From Nitrospira lenta (lineage in GTDB: Bacteria > Nitrospirota > Nitrospiria > Nitrospirales > Nitrospiraceae), in assembly GCA_945906715.1 (NCBI GenBank), contig CAMDRK010000001.1:1-45920 (forward strand): DNA of 45,920 nt, given 5' to 3'. Shown here piece after piece: positions 16,226-25,060 of this stretch. The notes under the pieces are model-generated. The model made no database searches. It was not told the DNA's origin and saw nothing but the letters and a program-made list of their open reading frames with translations. The translations under genes and the position numbers were made by a program. Numbering within the stretch: the stretch's first letter is position 1; each line of letters opens with the position of its first letter.

Positions 16226-17004
16226 CAGCCCATCGCCCGACGGAACACTTTGGCGCTCCCGTAGAGACAAAGGGCGTCGAAAATCACCATGACGATCACC
16301 ACCATCCCGACATGGGGGAGCGCCTCGGTCCAGCCTGTCAGAATCAAAGGCCGCACCGCGTCGATTGCCCAGGTCATGGGATTGAAGCGCGCCAGGAACC
16401 CCATCCAGGCAGGCATCCCCGCCAAGGGCACCAAGGCTGAACTCAAGAAAATCGCCGGAAGCGACAGAAACCCCAGGACCGAAAAGAAATCGCCGTGACT
16501 TTTCACGGAAAAGGCCATCGCCATGGAAATCGCCGTGAGACCGACGCCAAAGAGCATCCCGATCATCAAGATCGCCGCAATGCCAAGAAGCCCCGTGGCC
16601 GGCTGGACGCCGAACAGAAAGGCCACCCCGAGAATCACGAGCACTTGGAGTGAGGTAATCGTCATGACAAAAATAAACCGGCTCAGGATCACGGAGCTTC
16701 GATGGATCGGCGTGGTCATCAACCGTTCCAGAAACCCGTTCTCCTTGTCGAACAGCAGATCGACTCCCCCGGCGAGCCCATTGTTGAGCACCGTCATGAC
16801 GACGACGCCGGCCGTCAGGAAGCTGATGTAGTCCGGGGCCTGCGTTATTTGCATATCCGCGGCCCGCTGGAACAGGTTGCCGAAAAAGATCAGCCAGAAC
16901 AGCATCGGCTGCACGAGCGTGAACAACATACTGAACTTCTCACGGCTGAGCCGCTTGACCCACCGCATCGTCAGCGCACTGATTTCTTGCCAATACTCCG
17001 CCAC
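16225..17004 (-). CDS. ABC-2 type transporter permease
   Basis: A 259-residue membrane protein with six predicted helices (about 27-45, 60-80, 107-135, 140-165, 172-195 and 228-250) and the ABC-2 signature near residues 190-220 (PAIFLSSALVPLAGMPAWM, FNPMTWAIDAVRP). It resembles DrrB/NodJ-type export permeases for drugs or lipids. The ATPase gene ends nine bases upstream, so the two form an exporter. Substrate cannot be inferred. Confidence 0.9.
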   Translation of the reverse strand: MAEYWQEISALTMRWVKRLSREKFSMLFTLVQPMLFWLIFFGNLFQRAADMQITQAPDYISFLTAGVVVMTVLNNGLAGGVDLLFDKENGFLERLMTTPIHRSSVILSRFIFVMTITSLQVLVILGVAFLFGVQPATGLLGIAAILMIGMLFGVGLTAISMAMAFSVKSHGDFFSVLGFLSLPAIFLSSALVPLAGMPAWMGFLARFNPMTWAIDAVRPLILTGWTEALPHVGMVVIVMVIFDALCLYGSAKVFRRAMG

Positions 17005-17013
17005 TGTCTCTCC

Positions 17014-17985
17014 TTATACTGTCTGAATGTCTTGGACCGATTCGGTCATAGACCGCCCTGTGTGGGCGATGAATACGTCGTCCAACCGAGGCCTGTGATA
17101 CTCGATAAATTCCAGTTGGCAATCCAATTGATTGGCGGACTCGAGGATTGCGGGCAGAGCCTTCTCGGGCGACTCAACCCGAATATCCAGGCCGGTCGGC
17201 GTCGCCTTGACCGCTCGCATAGCCGGTTGTTTCGTCAACGCAGTGACCAACGTGGAGATCTTACTCTGGTCCTTCAAGGTCAACGACACGATATCGCCGC
17301 CCAGCCCGATCTTCAGCTCAGCCGGAGATCCGAGTGCCATCAGCTTTCCCTTGTCGATGATGGCCAGCCGATCGCAGAGCCGGTCCGCCTCATCCAAATA
17401 ATTCGTCGTCATCACGATCGTCATGCCGCGCGCCTTCAACATCCTCACGTAGTCCCAGATCCGGAGCCGGCTCTGCACATCCAATCCCAGCGTCGGCTCG
17501 TCGAGGAATAAAATCTTGGGATCAGGGAGAAGACCGCAGGCAATGTCGAGCTTCCGCTTCATTCCCCCGGAGTAGGTTTTCGCCGCGCGATCGGCCGCCT
17601 CTTCCAATTCCACGAGCTTCAGCAGCTCAGCGATGCGTCTCGCAGCTTCGGCCTTGGACAAGTGGTACAGCGCGCCGAGGAGTTCGAGGTGTTCCCGGCC
17701 GGTGAGAAAGCGATCGATGGCCCGCTCTTGAGGCACGTAACCGATGAGTCGGCGGACGACATCCGCCTCGCGCACCGTATCGTGGCCCAAGACGCTGGCC
17801 GTGCCGGACGTCGGCGTCAGCAGCGTGATGAGCGTTCTGAGCGTGGTGCTTTTCCCCGCCCCGTTCGGCCCCAGCAGTCCAAAAATCTCGCCTGCATAGA
17901 CCTCAAACGACAGGTCGGAGACGGCCGTATGCTTATCATAGGCCTTCGTAAGCTGGGACACCTGGATTGCGATGGCGCGATCCAT
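17014..17985 (-). CDS. ABC transporter ATP-binding protein (DrrA-like)
   Basis: A 323-residue ABC ATPase. It has Walker A GPNGAGKST, the Q-loop region YVPQE, signature YSGGMKRKLDIA and Walker B ILFLDEPTLGLD. A C-terminal ~90-residue extension (GDIVSLTLKDQSKISTLV...) is of the DrrA type. The start ATG 17985 overlaps the upstream Lon-domain gene's stop as TGATG, indicating translational coupling. An open frame extends to 18177 but belongs to the upstream gene region. It partners the permease nine bases downstream. Confidence 0.93.
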   Translation of the reverse strand: MDRAIAIQVSQLTKAYDKHTAVSDLSFEVYAGEIFGLLGPNGAGKSTTLRTLITLLTPTSGTASVLGHDTVREADVVRRLIGYVPQERAIDRFLTGREHLELLGALYHLSKAEAARRIAELLKLVELEEAADRAAKTYSGGMKRKLDIACGLLPDPKILFLDEPTLGLDVQSRLRIWDYVRMLKARGMTIVMTTNYLDEADRLCDRLAIIDKGKLMALGSPAELKIGLGGDIVSLTLKDQSKISTLVTALTKQPAMRAVKATPTGLDIRVESPEKALPAILESANQLDCQLEFIEYHRPRLDDVFIAHTGRSMTESVQDIQTV

Positions 17986-18674
17986 CAACCCCAGCCCTTC
18001 GCGCCAGATTGATCGTGCATCATGAACTCGATGAGGTCGCTGAGACGGCGGGCTTGTTGGTGAAGACTGTCGGCTTCCAACAGAAACTGCTTTTCCAAGG
18101 GCGTACACTCCAAATAGGTGGATAGGGTATTGACGAAAATCTCGTCGCTGACTTCTTCCCGGAAAAACTCCTGCCATGTCGGCGCGTCGTCGCGGGACCG
18201 GAGATAGGACTCCAGAGTGGTGAACAGGCGTCGGCGGACTGTGGGATCCAGCGACGTCTCTGTGCTCCGAACAGTAATCGAAATCGTGGCCTCACGATAG
18301 GCGTGGTCGTACCACTCGCGTTCAATCTCAAATCGTTCCAGTCCTTGCAGCAGGATGTTGGATCGCCCATCGGCCAAGGACTGCACACTGGCCAATCGAC
18401 CGACACAGCCCATGGAGAACACGGGCGGATGGCCATAATAGTCCGTTTCCCATCCATCCTTGAGCAGGGCCATGCCGATACACTGCCCGCTCATCGCCGC
18501 ATCCGAAACCATGGCGCGGTAGCGCGGCTCAAAGATATGCAGAGGAAGATAGGTCTTAGGGAATAGCGCGATATTCGGAAGCGGGAACACCGGAATTCGA
18601 GTCGGAATGGGAAACGGCGTCGCACTGTGAGGCTGCTCGCGCCCCGGCTGATCTCGCTCGTGATCGGTCTGCAT
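17985..18674 (-). CDS. Lon N-terminal (LAN) domain protein
   Basis: A 229-residue stand-alone substrate-binding domain of the Lon protease type, without ATPase or peptidase parts. Its diagnostic start is IPVFPLPNIALFPKTYLPLHIFEPRYRAM, quoted here as IPVFPLPNIALFP and LPLHIFEPRYR. The second diagnostic block is GCVGRLASVQSLADGRSNIL. Such proteins probably bind unfolded or specific proteins. It is the first gene of a four-gene operon with the ABC exporter and SirB1-like protein, joined by one-base overlaps. It diverges from the secreted CrtC-like gene at 18774. Confidence 0.88.
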   Translation of the reverse strand: MQTDHERDQPGREQPHSATPFPIPTRIPVFPLPNIALFPKTYLPLHIFEPRYRAMVSDAAMSGQCIGMALLKDGWETDYYGHPPVFSMGCVGRLASVQSLADGRSNILLQGLERFEIEREWYDHAYREATISITVRSTETSLDPTVRRRLFTTLESYLRSRDDAPTWQEFFREEVSDEIFVNTLSTYLECTPLEKQFLLEADSLHQQARRLSDLIEFMMHDQSGAKGWG

Positions 18675-18773
18675 AGTTCACGATAGCTGATGGCCGACAA
18701 AGTTGTCAACGGCGAGAGATGGACATCCTTCACCCATCGAGTTGAATAAAACCCTTATCAATACAGGAGATTT

Positions 18774-19976
18774 GTGCCGCCTGGCGAAGCGTGGTATAAG
18801 CGCACCCGACGATTCCTCCGCTTCATGGTCGGGCCGTTGCACATGCATAAATTACTGCGCGATCTCCGGTGCCTCTTAGTCCTTGCGAGTAGTCTGCTGG
18901 TCGTCGTGCCAGGACTCGCAGCCGATACAGCACAAGAATTCCAAGTCGCCACGGAAGGCTATCGATATTCGTTCCCGCGCGATCACGGAGCGCATGAAGC
19001 GTTTCGCACCGAATGGTGGTACTACACCGGCCAGGTCACAACGAAAGACGGTCGGCCATTCGGCTATGAACTCACCTTCTTTCGCCGTGGCATGCCGCGC
19101 GAACAGACGAAGACCCTTCCGTCGAAGTGGGCCGTCTCTCACCTGTACCTGGCCCATTTTGCCATCAGCGACCTCAGTAAGGGCCGGTTTCACTATGCAG
19201 ACAAAATGAGCCGGGCTGGGCTGGGTAAGGCCGGCGCGGCGCAGGATCGGCTCCATGTCTGGATCGATCAGTGGAGCGCCGAATCGCCATCGGCCGCTCC
19301 CGGCACGCAAACCCTCCAGGCAGCGGAGGGCGACATAGCTATCCAATTCACGGTCTCGTCGGGAAAACCGCTGGTCGTGCATGGCACAGCCGGAATCAGC
19401 CGCAAAGGCTCAGTCGCCGGACAGGCCTCTCACTACTATTCCTTCACCAGACTGGCCACGACCGGCAAACTCACGATCGGAAATGAATCGTTCGACGTGA
19501 CCGGCACAAGTTGGATGGACCATGAGTTCGGGTCCGCCGATCTCGACAAAGATCTGGTCGGATGGGACTGGTTCAGTCTGCAACTCGACGACCAGAGGGA
19601 ACTCATGCTCTACCGGCTCCGCCGAGCTGACGGATCGGCCCACCCTGCCTCGAGCGGCACGTTGATCGACCGAGACGGCCATGGGCGCCATCTTGAGCTC
19701 GGAGACTTCACATTAGAACCGACGAGCTACTGGACCAGCCCTACAAGCAAGGCCCGCTACCCTCAGCGTTGGCGCCTAACCATTCCCTCGCAACAACTCT
19801 CGCTGGAACTGGTCCCCCGCATGGCAGAGCAAGAACTCTCCCCCAAACGCAGCACCCAAATTACCTATTGGGAGGGCGCCATCGAGACCACCGGCACGGC
19901 ACAAGGAAAGCCCATTCACGGACAGGGCTACATGGAACTGACCGGCTATGCGGAACGAATCCCCAGCACGATGTGA
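18774..19976 (+). CDS. Secreted AttH/CrtC-like (lipocalin-fold hydrolase) protein
   Basis: A 400-residue predicted exported protein of the CrtC/AttH family (COG5621 type). The family signature FRTEWWYYTGQV is present near residue 78, followed by GYELTFFRRGM and, later, TGTSWMDHEFGS and VGWDWFSLQL. The N-terminus has a signal-peptide-like hydrophobic core (LLRDLRCLLVLASSLLVV, ending AADT). GTG 18774 has AGGAG four bases upstream, so I use it; ATG 18843 would give a more typical signal peptide. Relatives include carotenoid 1,2-hydratase, but no carotenoid genes are nearby and the substrate is unknown. Confidence 0.82.
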   Translation: MPPGEAWYKRTRRFLRFMVGPLHMHKLLRDLRCLLVLASSLLVVVPGLAADTAQEFQVATEGYRYSFPRDHGAHEAFRTEWWYYTGQVTTKDGRPFGYELTFFRRGMPREQTKTLPSKWAVSHLYLAHFAISDLSKGRFHYADKMSRAGLGKAGAAQDRLHVWIDQWSAESPSAAPGTQTLQAAEGDIAIQFTVSSGKPLVVHGTAGISRKGSVAGQASHYYSFTRLATTGKLTIGNESFDVTGTSWMDHEFGSADLDKDLVGWDWFSLQLDDQRELMLYRLRRADGSAHPASSGTLIDRDGHGRHLELGDFTLEPTSYWTSPTSKARYPQRWRLTIPSQQLSLELVPRMAEQELSPKRSTQITYWEGAIETTGTAQGKPIHGQGYMELTGYAERIPSTM

Positions 19977-20031
19977 CCGCGCTCGGTGCCATTCCGAGTG
20001 AAGCATATTTCGTGAGGCGCGAGCGGTGGAG

Positions 20032-20448
20032 CTAGGATTTACGTTTGAGGTGGTGGAGGAAGTTCGTCACGGAAACGATCTCGACCGAATCAACCTTGTG
20101 GAGGGAAAGCAGGTCATTGTCCCCACTGACAAGCCAGGGCACTCTTCCCGATATCGCACAGGCAAGAAATTTCATGTCGTCTGGATCTCTCAGTGTTGGG
20201 ACCGAGATGGGTTTTGCCCGAACGGTGTCAACAAAAGGGAGGAGATCTTCTTCAATGAGGCCGACAATCTCCGAACTCGTAAGCTTGAATTTGGGATAGG
20301 CCAGCACACGAATATATTCTTCCAGTATCTCGGCTGAGACGACTGGGCAGAGACGACCACCTTGCCAAGCTGGAACAAGCTGAGAGGGAGGACCGGTGAA
20401 CAGTAGAGCCGAAACGAGGACGTTGGTGTCCAGGACAGCTCGGATCAC
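20032..20448 (-). CDS. PIN-domain toxin (COG1569-type)
   Basis: A PIN-fold ribonuclease of about 138 residues. The N-terminal acidic residue is in RAVLDTNVLVSALL. Further acidic residues are in SAEILEEYIRV and in LRDPDDMKFLACAI, and SGDNDLLSL provides the last. Together they form the Mg-binding active site. I start at GTG 20448, which overlaps the antitoxin stop by four bases (GTGA); the longer frame to 20478 is less likely. It is the toxin of a VapBC-like pair, probably cleaving RNA. Confidence 0.88.
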   Translation of the reverse strand: MIRAVLDTNVLVSALLFTGPPSQLVPAWQGGRLCPVVSAEILEEYIRVLAYPKFKLTSSEIVGLIEEDLLPFVDTVRAKPISVPTLRDPDDMKFLACAISGRVPWLVSGDNDLLSLHKVDSVEIVSVTNFLHHLKRKS

Positions 20449-20693
20449 CGCCGCCGCCGCCCTTGCCCCCTGGCCCACTGAATGGCCTGGCCGATGTCAG
20501 AAGACTTGATCCCCAGATCGCGTATTTTCTTTCGGATGGTCGCGAGCCGACTCCCATGCTCTGCGACAGTGACCGGTCGGAGCACCACGTTTCCTTCCCG
20601 TAGGGACACATCGAAGTAGTCGGTGTCCGGTATCTCGCTCAGAATCTTCTTCGGCAACGTCACTTGGTTCTTCGATGTCTTCTTGGCTAACAT
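20445..20693 (-). CDS. AbrB/SpoVT-type antitoxin
   Basis: An 82-residue protein whose N-terminus MLAKKTSKNQVTLPKKILSE is the swapped-hairpin AbrB DNA-binding motif of VapB-like antitoxins. A basic tail (RGQGRRRR) follows. ATG 20693 has GGAGG nine bases upstream, whereas the longer frame to 20744 has no support. It overlaps the PIN toxin by four bases. It probably represses its own operon. Confidence 0.87.
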   Translation of the reverse strand: MLAKKTSKNQVTLPKKILSEIPDTDYFDVSLREGNVVLRPVTVAEHGSRLATIRKKIRDLGIKSSDIGQAIQWARGQGRRRR

Positions 20694-20839
20694 GGGCCGT
20701 ACCTCCGGAAATTCAGAATATCTTACTTCCTTACTATAAGGCAACTGAACGCCTATCGCCCTGCAGTTTAGCAGCTTCCGGAAGCTGCTATGCCGGCGGT
20801 GCGCCGCACCACCTGGTCGATCGACACCATTTCTTACTC

Positions 20840-20975
20840 AACGGTCCCTCTCAAGCTCGCTCGTTATCCTCTTTTAGGGGTGGCCTGGGTTGGTCCCCAA
20901 CTGCGCGCATCGGACGAGCACAGTTTTATCGTGCGCGTTCTGCGAGCACGGGGGACCAACCAGGTTACCCCTTAC
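20840..20975 (+). repeat. Family C variable-stem palindrome, copy C7
   Basis: The upstream block TCTCAAGCTCGCTCG is followed by stem GGTGGCCTGGGTTGGTCCCC, core AACTGCGCGCATCGGACGAGC, then GCGCGTTCTGCGAGCACG and the complementary stem GGGGACCAACCAGGTTACC. Its right end abuts the 3' end of the EcsC gene, whose stop is at 20972. Confidence 0.8.
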
Positions 20976-21751
20976 ATCCGCTCATATTCCGCCCGCACCA
21001 ACTGCGGGGCATATGTGCGCTCTAACCTTCTGACAATGAAGTGGCCCCGTGCCATCTCCTGGAAATGGTCGATGAACAGGACGTTGATCACGACGCCTCC
21101 GGCAGCACCGATCACCGGGACAGCTTGCGCGGCGACCTTCTCGGAGACATTCACGCCGAAGCGCGTAGCCAATTGTGCGATGAGCCTGACGATTGCTGGC
21201 GCGCCCTCCTCCACCAAACCTCTCTGGGCAATGTACCCCGCAGCCTCTGAAACCGATTTCGCCAGAGCGGCACGCATCAGGAAGTAGGCAGATTCGCTCG
21301 CGTCATCGCTCTTACTGGGCCCGCCAAGAGCGAAGACCTCAAGGCAGGCCAGTTTGGCATCCGGCATCCGGAGATGTTCACCCTCACTGCGTGCGATATC
21401 TGCAATAGAGCGCAGCATGATCGTGGTGGAGAGGGGCAGTTCAAATGGGAGACCAAGCAATCCGAAGGCACCTCCCCCAGCACCGGTCGCCACCACGGCA
21501 AGCTTGTGCAGCAACTCCCAAGAGTTCGCCTGCGGTTTGTCGTCAAGCGTCAGCAATGCGGCCTGTAGTGCCGTCTCCAGCGACCTCCTTGTCGCCTCAT
21601 TGACGACCTGTGCCCATTTCTCCGGAAGCAGCTGGAGGGCCTTCTCAATCGGCATGCCGATCAATCCCGTGATCTTCGCAGCAAGGCCAGGATTCTCAAG
21701 GAGAGCCTTCGCGTATCGCAGAGCTTCCTTATCTTCGTATGATAGATTCAC
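20972..21751 (-). CDS. EcsC-family protein
   Basis: A 259-residue EcsC-family protein (function poorly known; likely membrane-associated). Supporting segments are GAGGGAFGLLGLPFELPLSTTIMLRSIADIARSEGE (glycine/hydrophobic core, quoted as parts: GLLGLPFELPLSTTIML and IADIARSEGE) and AAQAVPVIGAAGGVVINVLF followed by FIDHFQ, the typical C-terminal end. Start is GTG 21751, with GAGGG seven bases upstream. Neighbours give no functional clue. Confidence 0.82.
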   Translation of the reverse strand: MNLSYEDKEALRYAKALLENPGLAAKITGLIGMPIEKALQLLPEKWAQVVNEATRRSLETALQAALLTLDDKPQANSWELLHKLAVVATGAGGGAFGLLGLPFELPLSTTIMLRSIADIARSEGEHLRMPDAKLACLEVFALGGPSKSDDASESAYFLMRAALAKSVSEAAGYIAQRGLVEEGAPAIVRLIAQLATRFGVNVSEKVAAQAVPVIGAAGGVVINVLFIDHFQEMARGHFIVRRLERTYAPQLVRAEYERM

Positions 21752-21975
21752 GCGACCCTCATTCTCCCTGGAATATCACTCGCTCATATGGACTTGTCAA
21801 TTGCCCAGACTCAGACATGGAAGCCACTGTCGATTTTAACCGATCCAGACGACTAACTTACGTCGACAATACATCAGTCACGCGCTCCACGCCTCACGCC
21901 AGACCATGACCTTGACTCCCCTCCAACCGCTGTGATTAGGTCTCTCGCCGATCTTCTCTGTACAGGCTATCCATC

Positions 21976-23028
21976 ATGAACATGCTTCGATCCCGCCAGA
22001 TCCAGCCACTGTTACTCGCGTGCGCCCTCGCCCTATTCCTCTGCTTAACCAGCGCCGGCTGTCAAAAGGAGAGCGAGGCGATTGTCTCGATTGCCCTGCA
22101 CCCGACGAACGCGAACATTCTCTATGTGGCGACGAACGATGCGGTCTATAAATCGCGCGATGAGGGCCAGCTGTGGGAGCGGTTCCCGAGTTTCAGCGCC
22201 AGGCGGGTGACGACGCTCGCGATCGATCCTGAATTTCCCGCCACGATCTATGCCGGCACCATGGCCGATGCCGTCTACAAGAGCCCGGATGGCGGGCAAC
22301 ATTGGCTTCCCCACAACGTCGGACTCAAAGAACACGTCTCCTTCATCAATCAATTCGTTTTCCACCCGACAGACCACGACCAGATCTACGCCGCCACGAC
22401 CGTCGGCGCCTTTTATACCAAAGACGGCGGGCGGGAATGGGAAGAACGCATGGCGGGGATGAAGGAAGTCCACATCGTGGTCTCCATCGCCATTCATCCC
22501 CGCGATCCTCGGGTTCTCTATGCAGGAACGACGGGAGGGGTCTACCGATCCGACAACGCGGCAATGGGATGGAAGAAAATCAACAATGGCCTGATTCCCG
22601 AACAGGAGCTAATGGGGGCGATGGCGCTGGGGGTCAATATGATCGTCTTCGATGTGGTCAACCCGGACATCCTCTATGCCGGAACTACGAAGGGCCTTTT
22701 CCGTACCGCGACGCGCGGGGAACAGTGGGAGCGAATCGGGCAATCGCTCCCCGATCTCTTCGTCAGCAGTATCCTCCTCGACCCGGCCCAGCCGAAAACC
22801 CTCTATATCGGTGGAACGGGGGGAGTCTGGAAAAGCCCTGACAGCGGGCAGACCTGGACCGCCATCAACAGCGGTTTAGGCTCACTGAATATTCGGGCCC
22901 TGGCGATGAGCCAGCGCGATCCGCGCCTCCTCTATGCCGGCACGAATGGCAGCGGCCTCTACCGCTCGACCGACTCCGGCGCAACCTGGACGCCCCTGCC
23001 GCTCAAGGCCGCGCCGGCTCAACCTTAG
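21976..23028 (+). CDS. Lipoprotein with BNR/sortilin-like beta-propeller repeats
   Basis: A 350-residue protein with a signal peptide (MNMLRSRQIQPLLLAC...) and a cysteine at LTSAGCQ that fits a relaxed lipobox. The rest is about seven repeats of the form ILYAGT-x-GVYKS-xDGG-xxW, the Asp-box signature of VPS10/BNR propellers, for example IYAGTMADAVYKSPDGGQHW and LLYAGTNGSGLYRSTDSG. Probably an envelope-bound binding or assembly factor. The DNA encoding these repeats stays diverged, so no recent expansion is seen. Confidence 0.82.
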   Translation: MNMLRSRQIQPLLLACALALFLCLTSAGCQKESEAIVSIALHPTNANILYVATNDAVYKSRDEGQLWERFPSFSARRVTTLAIDPEFPATIYAGTMADAVYKSPDGGQHWLPHNVGLKEHVSFINQFVFHPTDHDQIYAATTVGAFYTKDGGREWEERMAGMKEVHIVVSIAIHPRDPRVLYAGTTGGVYRSDNAAMGWKKINNGLIPEQELMGAMALGVNMIVFDVVNPDILYAGTTKGLFRTATRGEQWERIGQSLPDLFVSSILLDPAQPKTLYIGGTGGVWKSPDSGQTWTAINSGLGSLNIRALAMSQRDPRLLYAGTNGSGLYRSTDSGATWTPLPLKAAPAQP

Positions 23029-23044
23029 CCTCGACCTTAGCCTT

Positions 23045-23527
23045 TCAGTAGCCTGACTTCGGCGCCGCCTCGCTAGGTTTATATCGACTGCTGTAGGCCA
23101 ACATCTGGTCCGACAAGGTCTTCCACTCCTCGGCCGTCATGAGATCCTTCATCCTGAAACGGAGCAAGAGAATCTTCGTTGCCGACTGCATTCGCCGATT
23201 GTTTGCGTCATCCAGGGCGTTGGTAAACTCTTCCGGGGTCGCCGCGTAGTTTGCGCTCAACTCATAGAGCCGACGATGCCCCGCGCGCTCCAGCTCGCGG
23301 CTAGCCTTCAACTCCGTGACAATCTCGCTCACGATCGATTTGACCTGCCCGGCCTTCTCCTGATCCTTGACTGTCCGATCGATCAAGGCGGCCATGTCCT
23401 GCTGACCCTTCTGCCAGTAGGCCTCCCCTTTCCCTTCGCCGCCCATCCCATGGTGACGGTGGGACGAACAACCGGCCAAGGTGAGCACGACAACGAGTCC
23501 GATAACATATCCCTGAATGCGCGTCAT
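23045..23527 (-). CDS. CpxP/Spy-like periplasmic lipoprotein
   Basis: A 160-residue lipoprotein. The signal sequence ends in the lipobox LAGC (VVVLTLAGCSS), and a histidine-rich patch (HRHHGMGG) follows at once, which could bind metal. The rest is a long alpha-helical segment, and the LRFRMKDLMTAEEWKTL stretch resembles the LTxxQ motif region of Spy/CpxP chaperone or metal-sensor proteins. Convergent with the propeller gene and adjacent to the divergent gene at 23742. Assignment is by pattern. Confidence 0.6.
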   Translation of the reverse strand: MTRIQGYVIGLVVVLTLAGCSSHRHHGMGGEGKGEAYWQKGQQDMAALIDRTVKDQEKAGQVKSIVSEIVTELKASRELERAGHRRLYELSANYAATPEEFTNALDDANNRRMQSATKILLLRFRMKDLMTAEEWKTLSDQMLAYSSRYKPSEAAPKSGY

Positions 23528-23544
23528 AAAAAAACCTCCTCTTT

Positions 23545-23690
23545 ATGGTCTATCTGGACTATCCAGTCGGTCTGGTCTGTCTTGTTTATTTGGTTTGTTT
23601 GGCTTGTCTTGTTTATTTGGTTGAATCAGACCAACTCGATGAACTAACCAAACCAAATAGACCAGATCAACCAGACAAACCAGGCTTGCC
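23545..23690. repeat. Word-tandem palindrome, GGTTTGTTT type (W6)
   Basis: The left arm is a run of TGGTCTG and TGGTTTG words (GGTTTGTTTGGCTTGTCTTG). The right arm is the complement (AACCAAACCAAATAGACC and AACCAGACAAACCAGG). It occupies most of the gap between two divergent genes, so in this case it sits in promoter DNA rather than at 3' ends. Confidence 0.8.
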
Positions 23691-23741
23691 CAGGCCTGTT
23701 GTCACAACGGCGATGCTTCTCGTATCATCCTTCTAATTACT

Positions 23742-24086
23742 ATGTCTGAACTGACTGCTCCCCCAACCGATCATACCTTGGCGCTTCGAGAGGAATTTCG
23801 CCATCACCTCGAAATGTTCTATGCCCAGCTCAAGCTGGCGCCGCCCTATGAGAGCGTGGAGAAGGCCATTCGTTCCCTCACGACTTCGATCCACGCTCTG
23901 CCGCCGTTGGAACGAGCGAGCCTGGCCACCGATGCTACAGCGCGCTGGCAGCATTTTCGCCAGGCCTTTGAATCGTCCGGGCTCAGCAAGAAACATCGAG
24001 GCATCATCGCCGGTCTCGCCCGCAACCGGTCCAGCCTGAATCTTCCTGCCGAATATGATCTGTTCTTGAGTCTGTATCTCTCCTGA
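23742..24086 (+). CDS. Hypothetical 114-residue protein
   Basis: Not recognised. A mostly helical, soluble protein (LREEFRHHLEMFYAQLKLAPPYESVEKAIRSLTTSI, quoted as LREEFRHHLEMFYAQL and YESVEKAIRSL). No zinc or signal motif. It starts at ATG 23742 close after repeat W6. The stop is four bases before repeat W7, and the flanking repeats give no function clue. Codon use and length look genuine. Confidence 0.6.
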   Translation: MSELTAPPTDHTLALREEFRHHLEMFYAQLKLAPPYESVEKAIRSLTTSIHALPPLERASLATDATARWQHFRQAFESSGLSKKHRGIIAGLARNRSSLNLPAEYDLFLSLYLS

Positions 24087-24089
24087 ATT

Positions 24090-24200
24090 GGTCTGTCTGG
24101 TCTGTTCGGTCTATCTGGTCTATTCGGTCTGTCTGGTTGCATGAGACTAACCAGATCGACCAGACAGACAAGAAAGACCGAACAGACCAGACAGACCCGG
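24090..24200. repeat. Word-tandem palindrome, 9-nt GGTCTGTCT word (W7)
   Basis: The left arm is clean tandem 9-mers: GGTCTGTCT, GGTCTGTTC, GGTCTATCT, GGTCTATTC, GGTCTGTCT. The right arm has the complement in matching order (AGACAGACAAG, GACCGAACAG, ACCAGACAGACC). The loop is short. This is the clearest example of the word-tandem architecture and lies between convergent genes. Confidence 0.9.
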
Positions 24201-24206
24201 CTTGTT

Positions 24207-24863
24207 TCAAGACGGCAGTCTTGTTCCCTCAATCGCCTCCCTGAGTTCTTGATACAGCATCATGAGCCGGGCATTCTCCAGCCGATAGGCAAATACGACC
24301 GTAATGGCGCCTGAGAGTAAAAAAACAGCTCCCAACCCGATAATCCCGAACGCCAGCACCGTTCCACCAGGCGCCGTCATTTCTCCCTCGATGAACAAGG
24401 AGATCACCGCCCCCACCGTACCGACAGCCACCACGGCAAACCAGAGCGCGGTAAGAAGCGCCGAGGACCAGGGAGTGAGTTTTCTGCAGAGCACCGCCAG
24501 CGCATCGCCTTCAGGAGACAGGGAGATCAGCCCTTTCAATGGCCACAAGGTTCGAAAGCCCATAACGAACAGCCGGTATTTCTGGCGAATCACAATCTGG
24601 TTCACATCCCGGGACAACCGGGCAGTTCCATGCGGCAATGTCAAGAAACCGCCGGCATCGAACCGGTCGGCCAGCTGCATCATGGTCGTATGCGTGAATC
24701 GATCCTGCGTGCGGGCCACTCCGCATCCATACCGCCCGGCATCCGGTGTGAGACGCATAAAGTAGAACCAGTCTCCAAGAATGAGGCCGAGGCACATGGC
24801 ACCCGCGAAAAAGCCAGCGAGAATCATGCCGGTACCTATCCCATAGGGACGCAGATGAATCAA
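24207..24863 (-). CDS. Membrane protein of unknown function
   Basis: A 218-residue protein with an N-terminal hydrophobic helix (about 11-33) and two C-terminal ones (about 135-155 and 168-195). The stretch between is soluble and includes GRYGCGVARTQDRFTHTTMM. The far C-terminus (RLENARLMMLYQELREAIEG) is helical. No recognised domain. Convergent with the 114-residue gene, with repeat W7 between them, and divergent from the methyltransferase promoter region. Confidence 0.6.
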   Translation of the reverse strand: MIHLRPYGIGTGMILAGFFAGAMCLGLILGDWFYFMRLTPDAGRYGCGVARTQDRFTHTTMMQLADRFDAGGFLTLPHGTARLSRDVNQIVIRQKYRLFVMGFRTLWPLKGLISLSPEGDALAVLCRKLTPWSSALLTALWFAVVAVGTVGAVISLFIEGEMTAPGGTVLAFGIIGLGAVFLLSGAITVVFAYRLENARLMMLYQELREAIEGTRLPS

Positions 24864-24885
24864 GGGATGGGCCTAAGATAATCTG

Positions 24886-24914
24886 TTGACTCGCCCCATC
24901 GAGTTGGCTATTGT
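24886..24914 (+). promoter_or_regulatory. Sigma70-like promoter for the methyltransferase gene
   Basis: TTGACT at 24886-24891 and TATTGT at 24909-24914 are separated by exactly 17 bases. Transcription would begin near 24921, leaving a 5' untranslated region of about 140 bases ending in a perfect GGAGGTGAT ribosome binding site at the gene start. Confidence 0.7.
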
Positions 24915-25060
24915 AGCTTTGGTGCTGGTCAGGCGGGTCTCCTCGCTCCATTCAGGTGCTCCGCCGCACAAAGAGTTTACCCCTAAGTAGCTACGGCAGT
25001 CGGCTCATCCCTCGCTGGCCGAGGAGCGCAAGTCGCCTTTAATGTGGAGTCGGAGGTGAT

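Noticed and set aside
25018..25030. GCCGAGGAGCGC in the methyltransferase leader resembles the start of a SAH riboswitch
   Set aside because: The second half of the riboswitch consensus is missing before the start codon.
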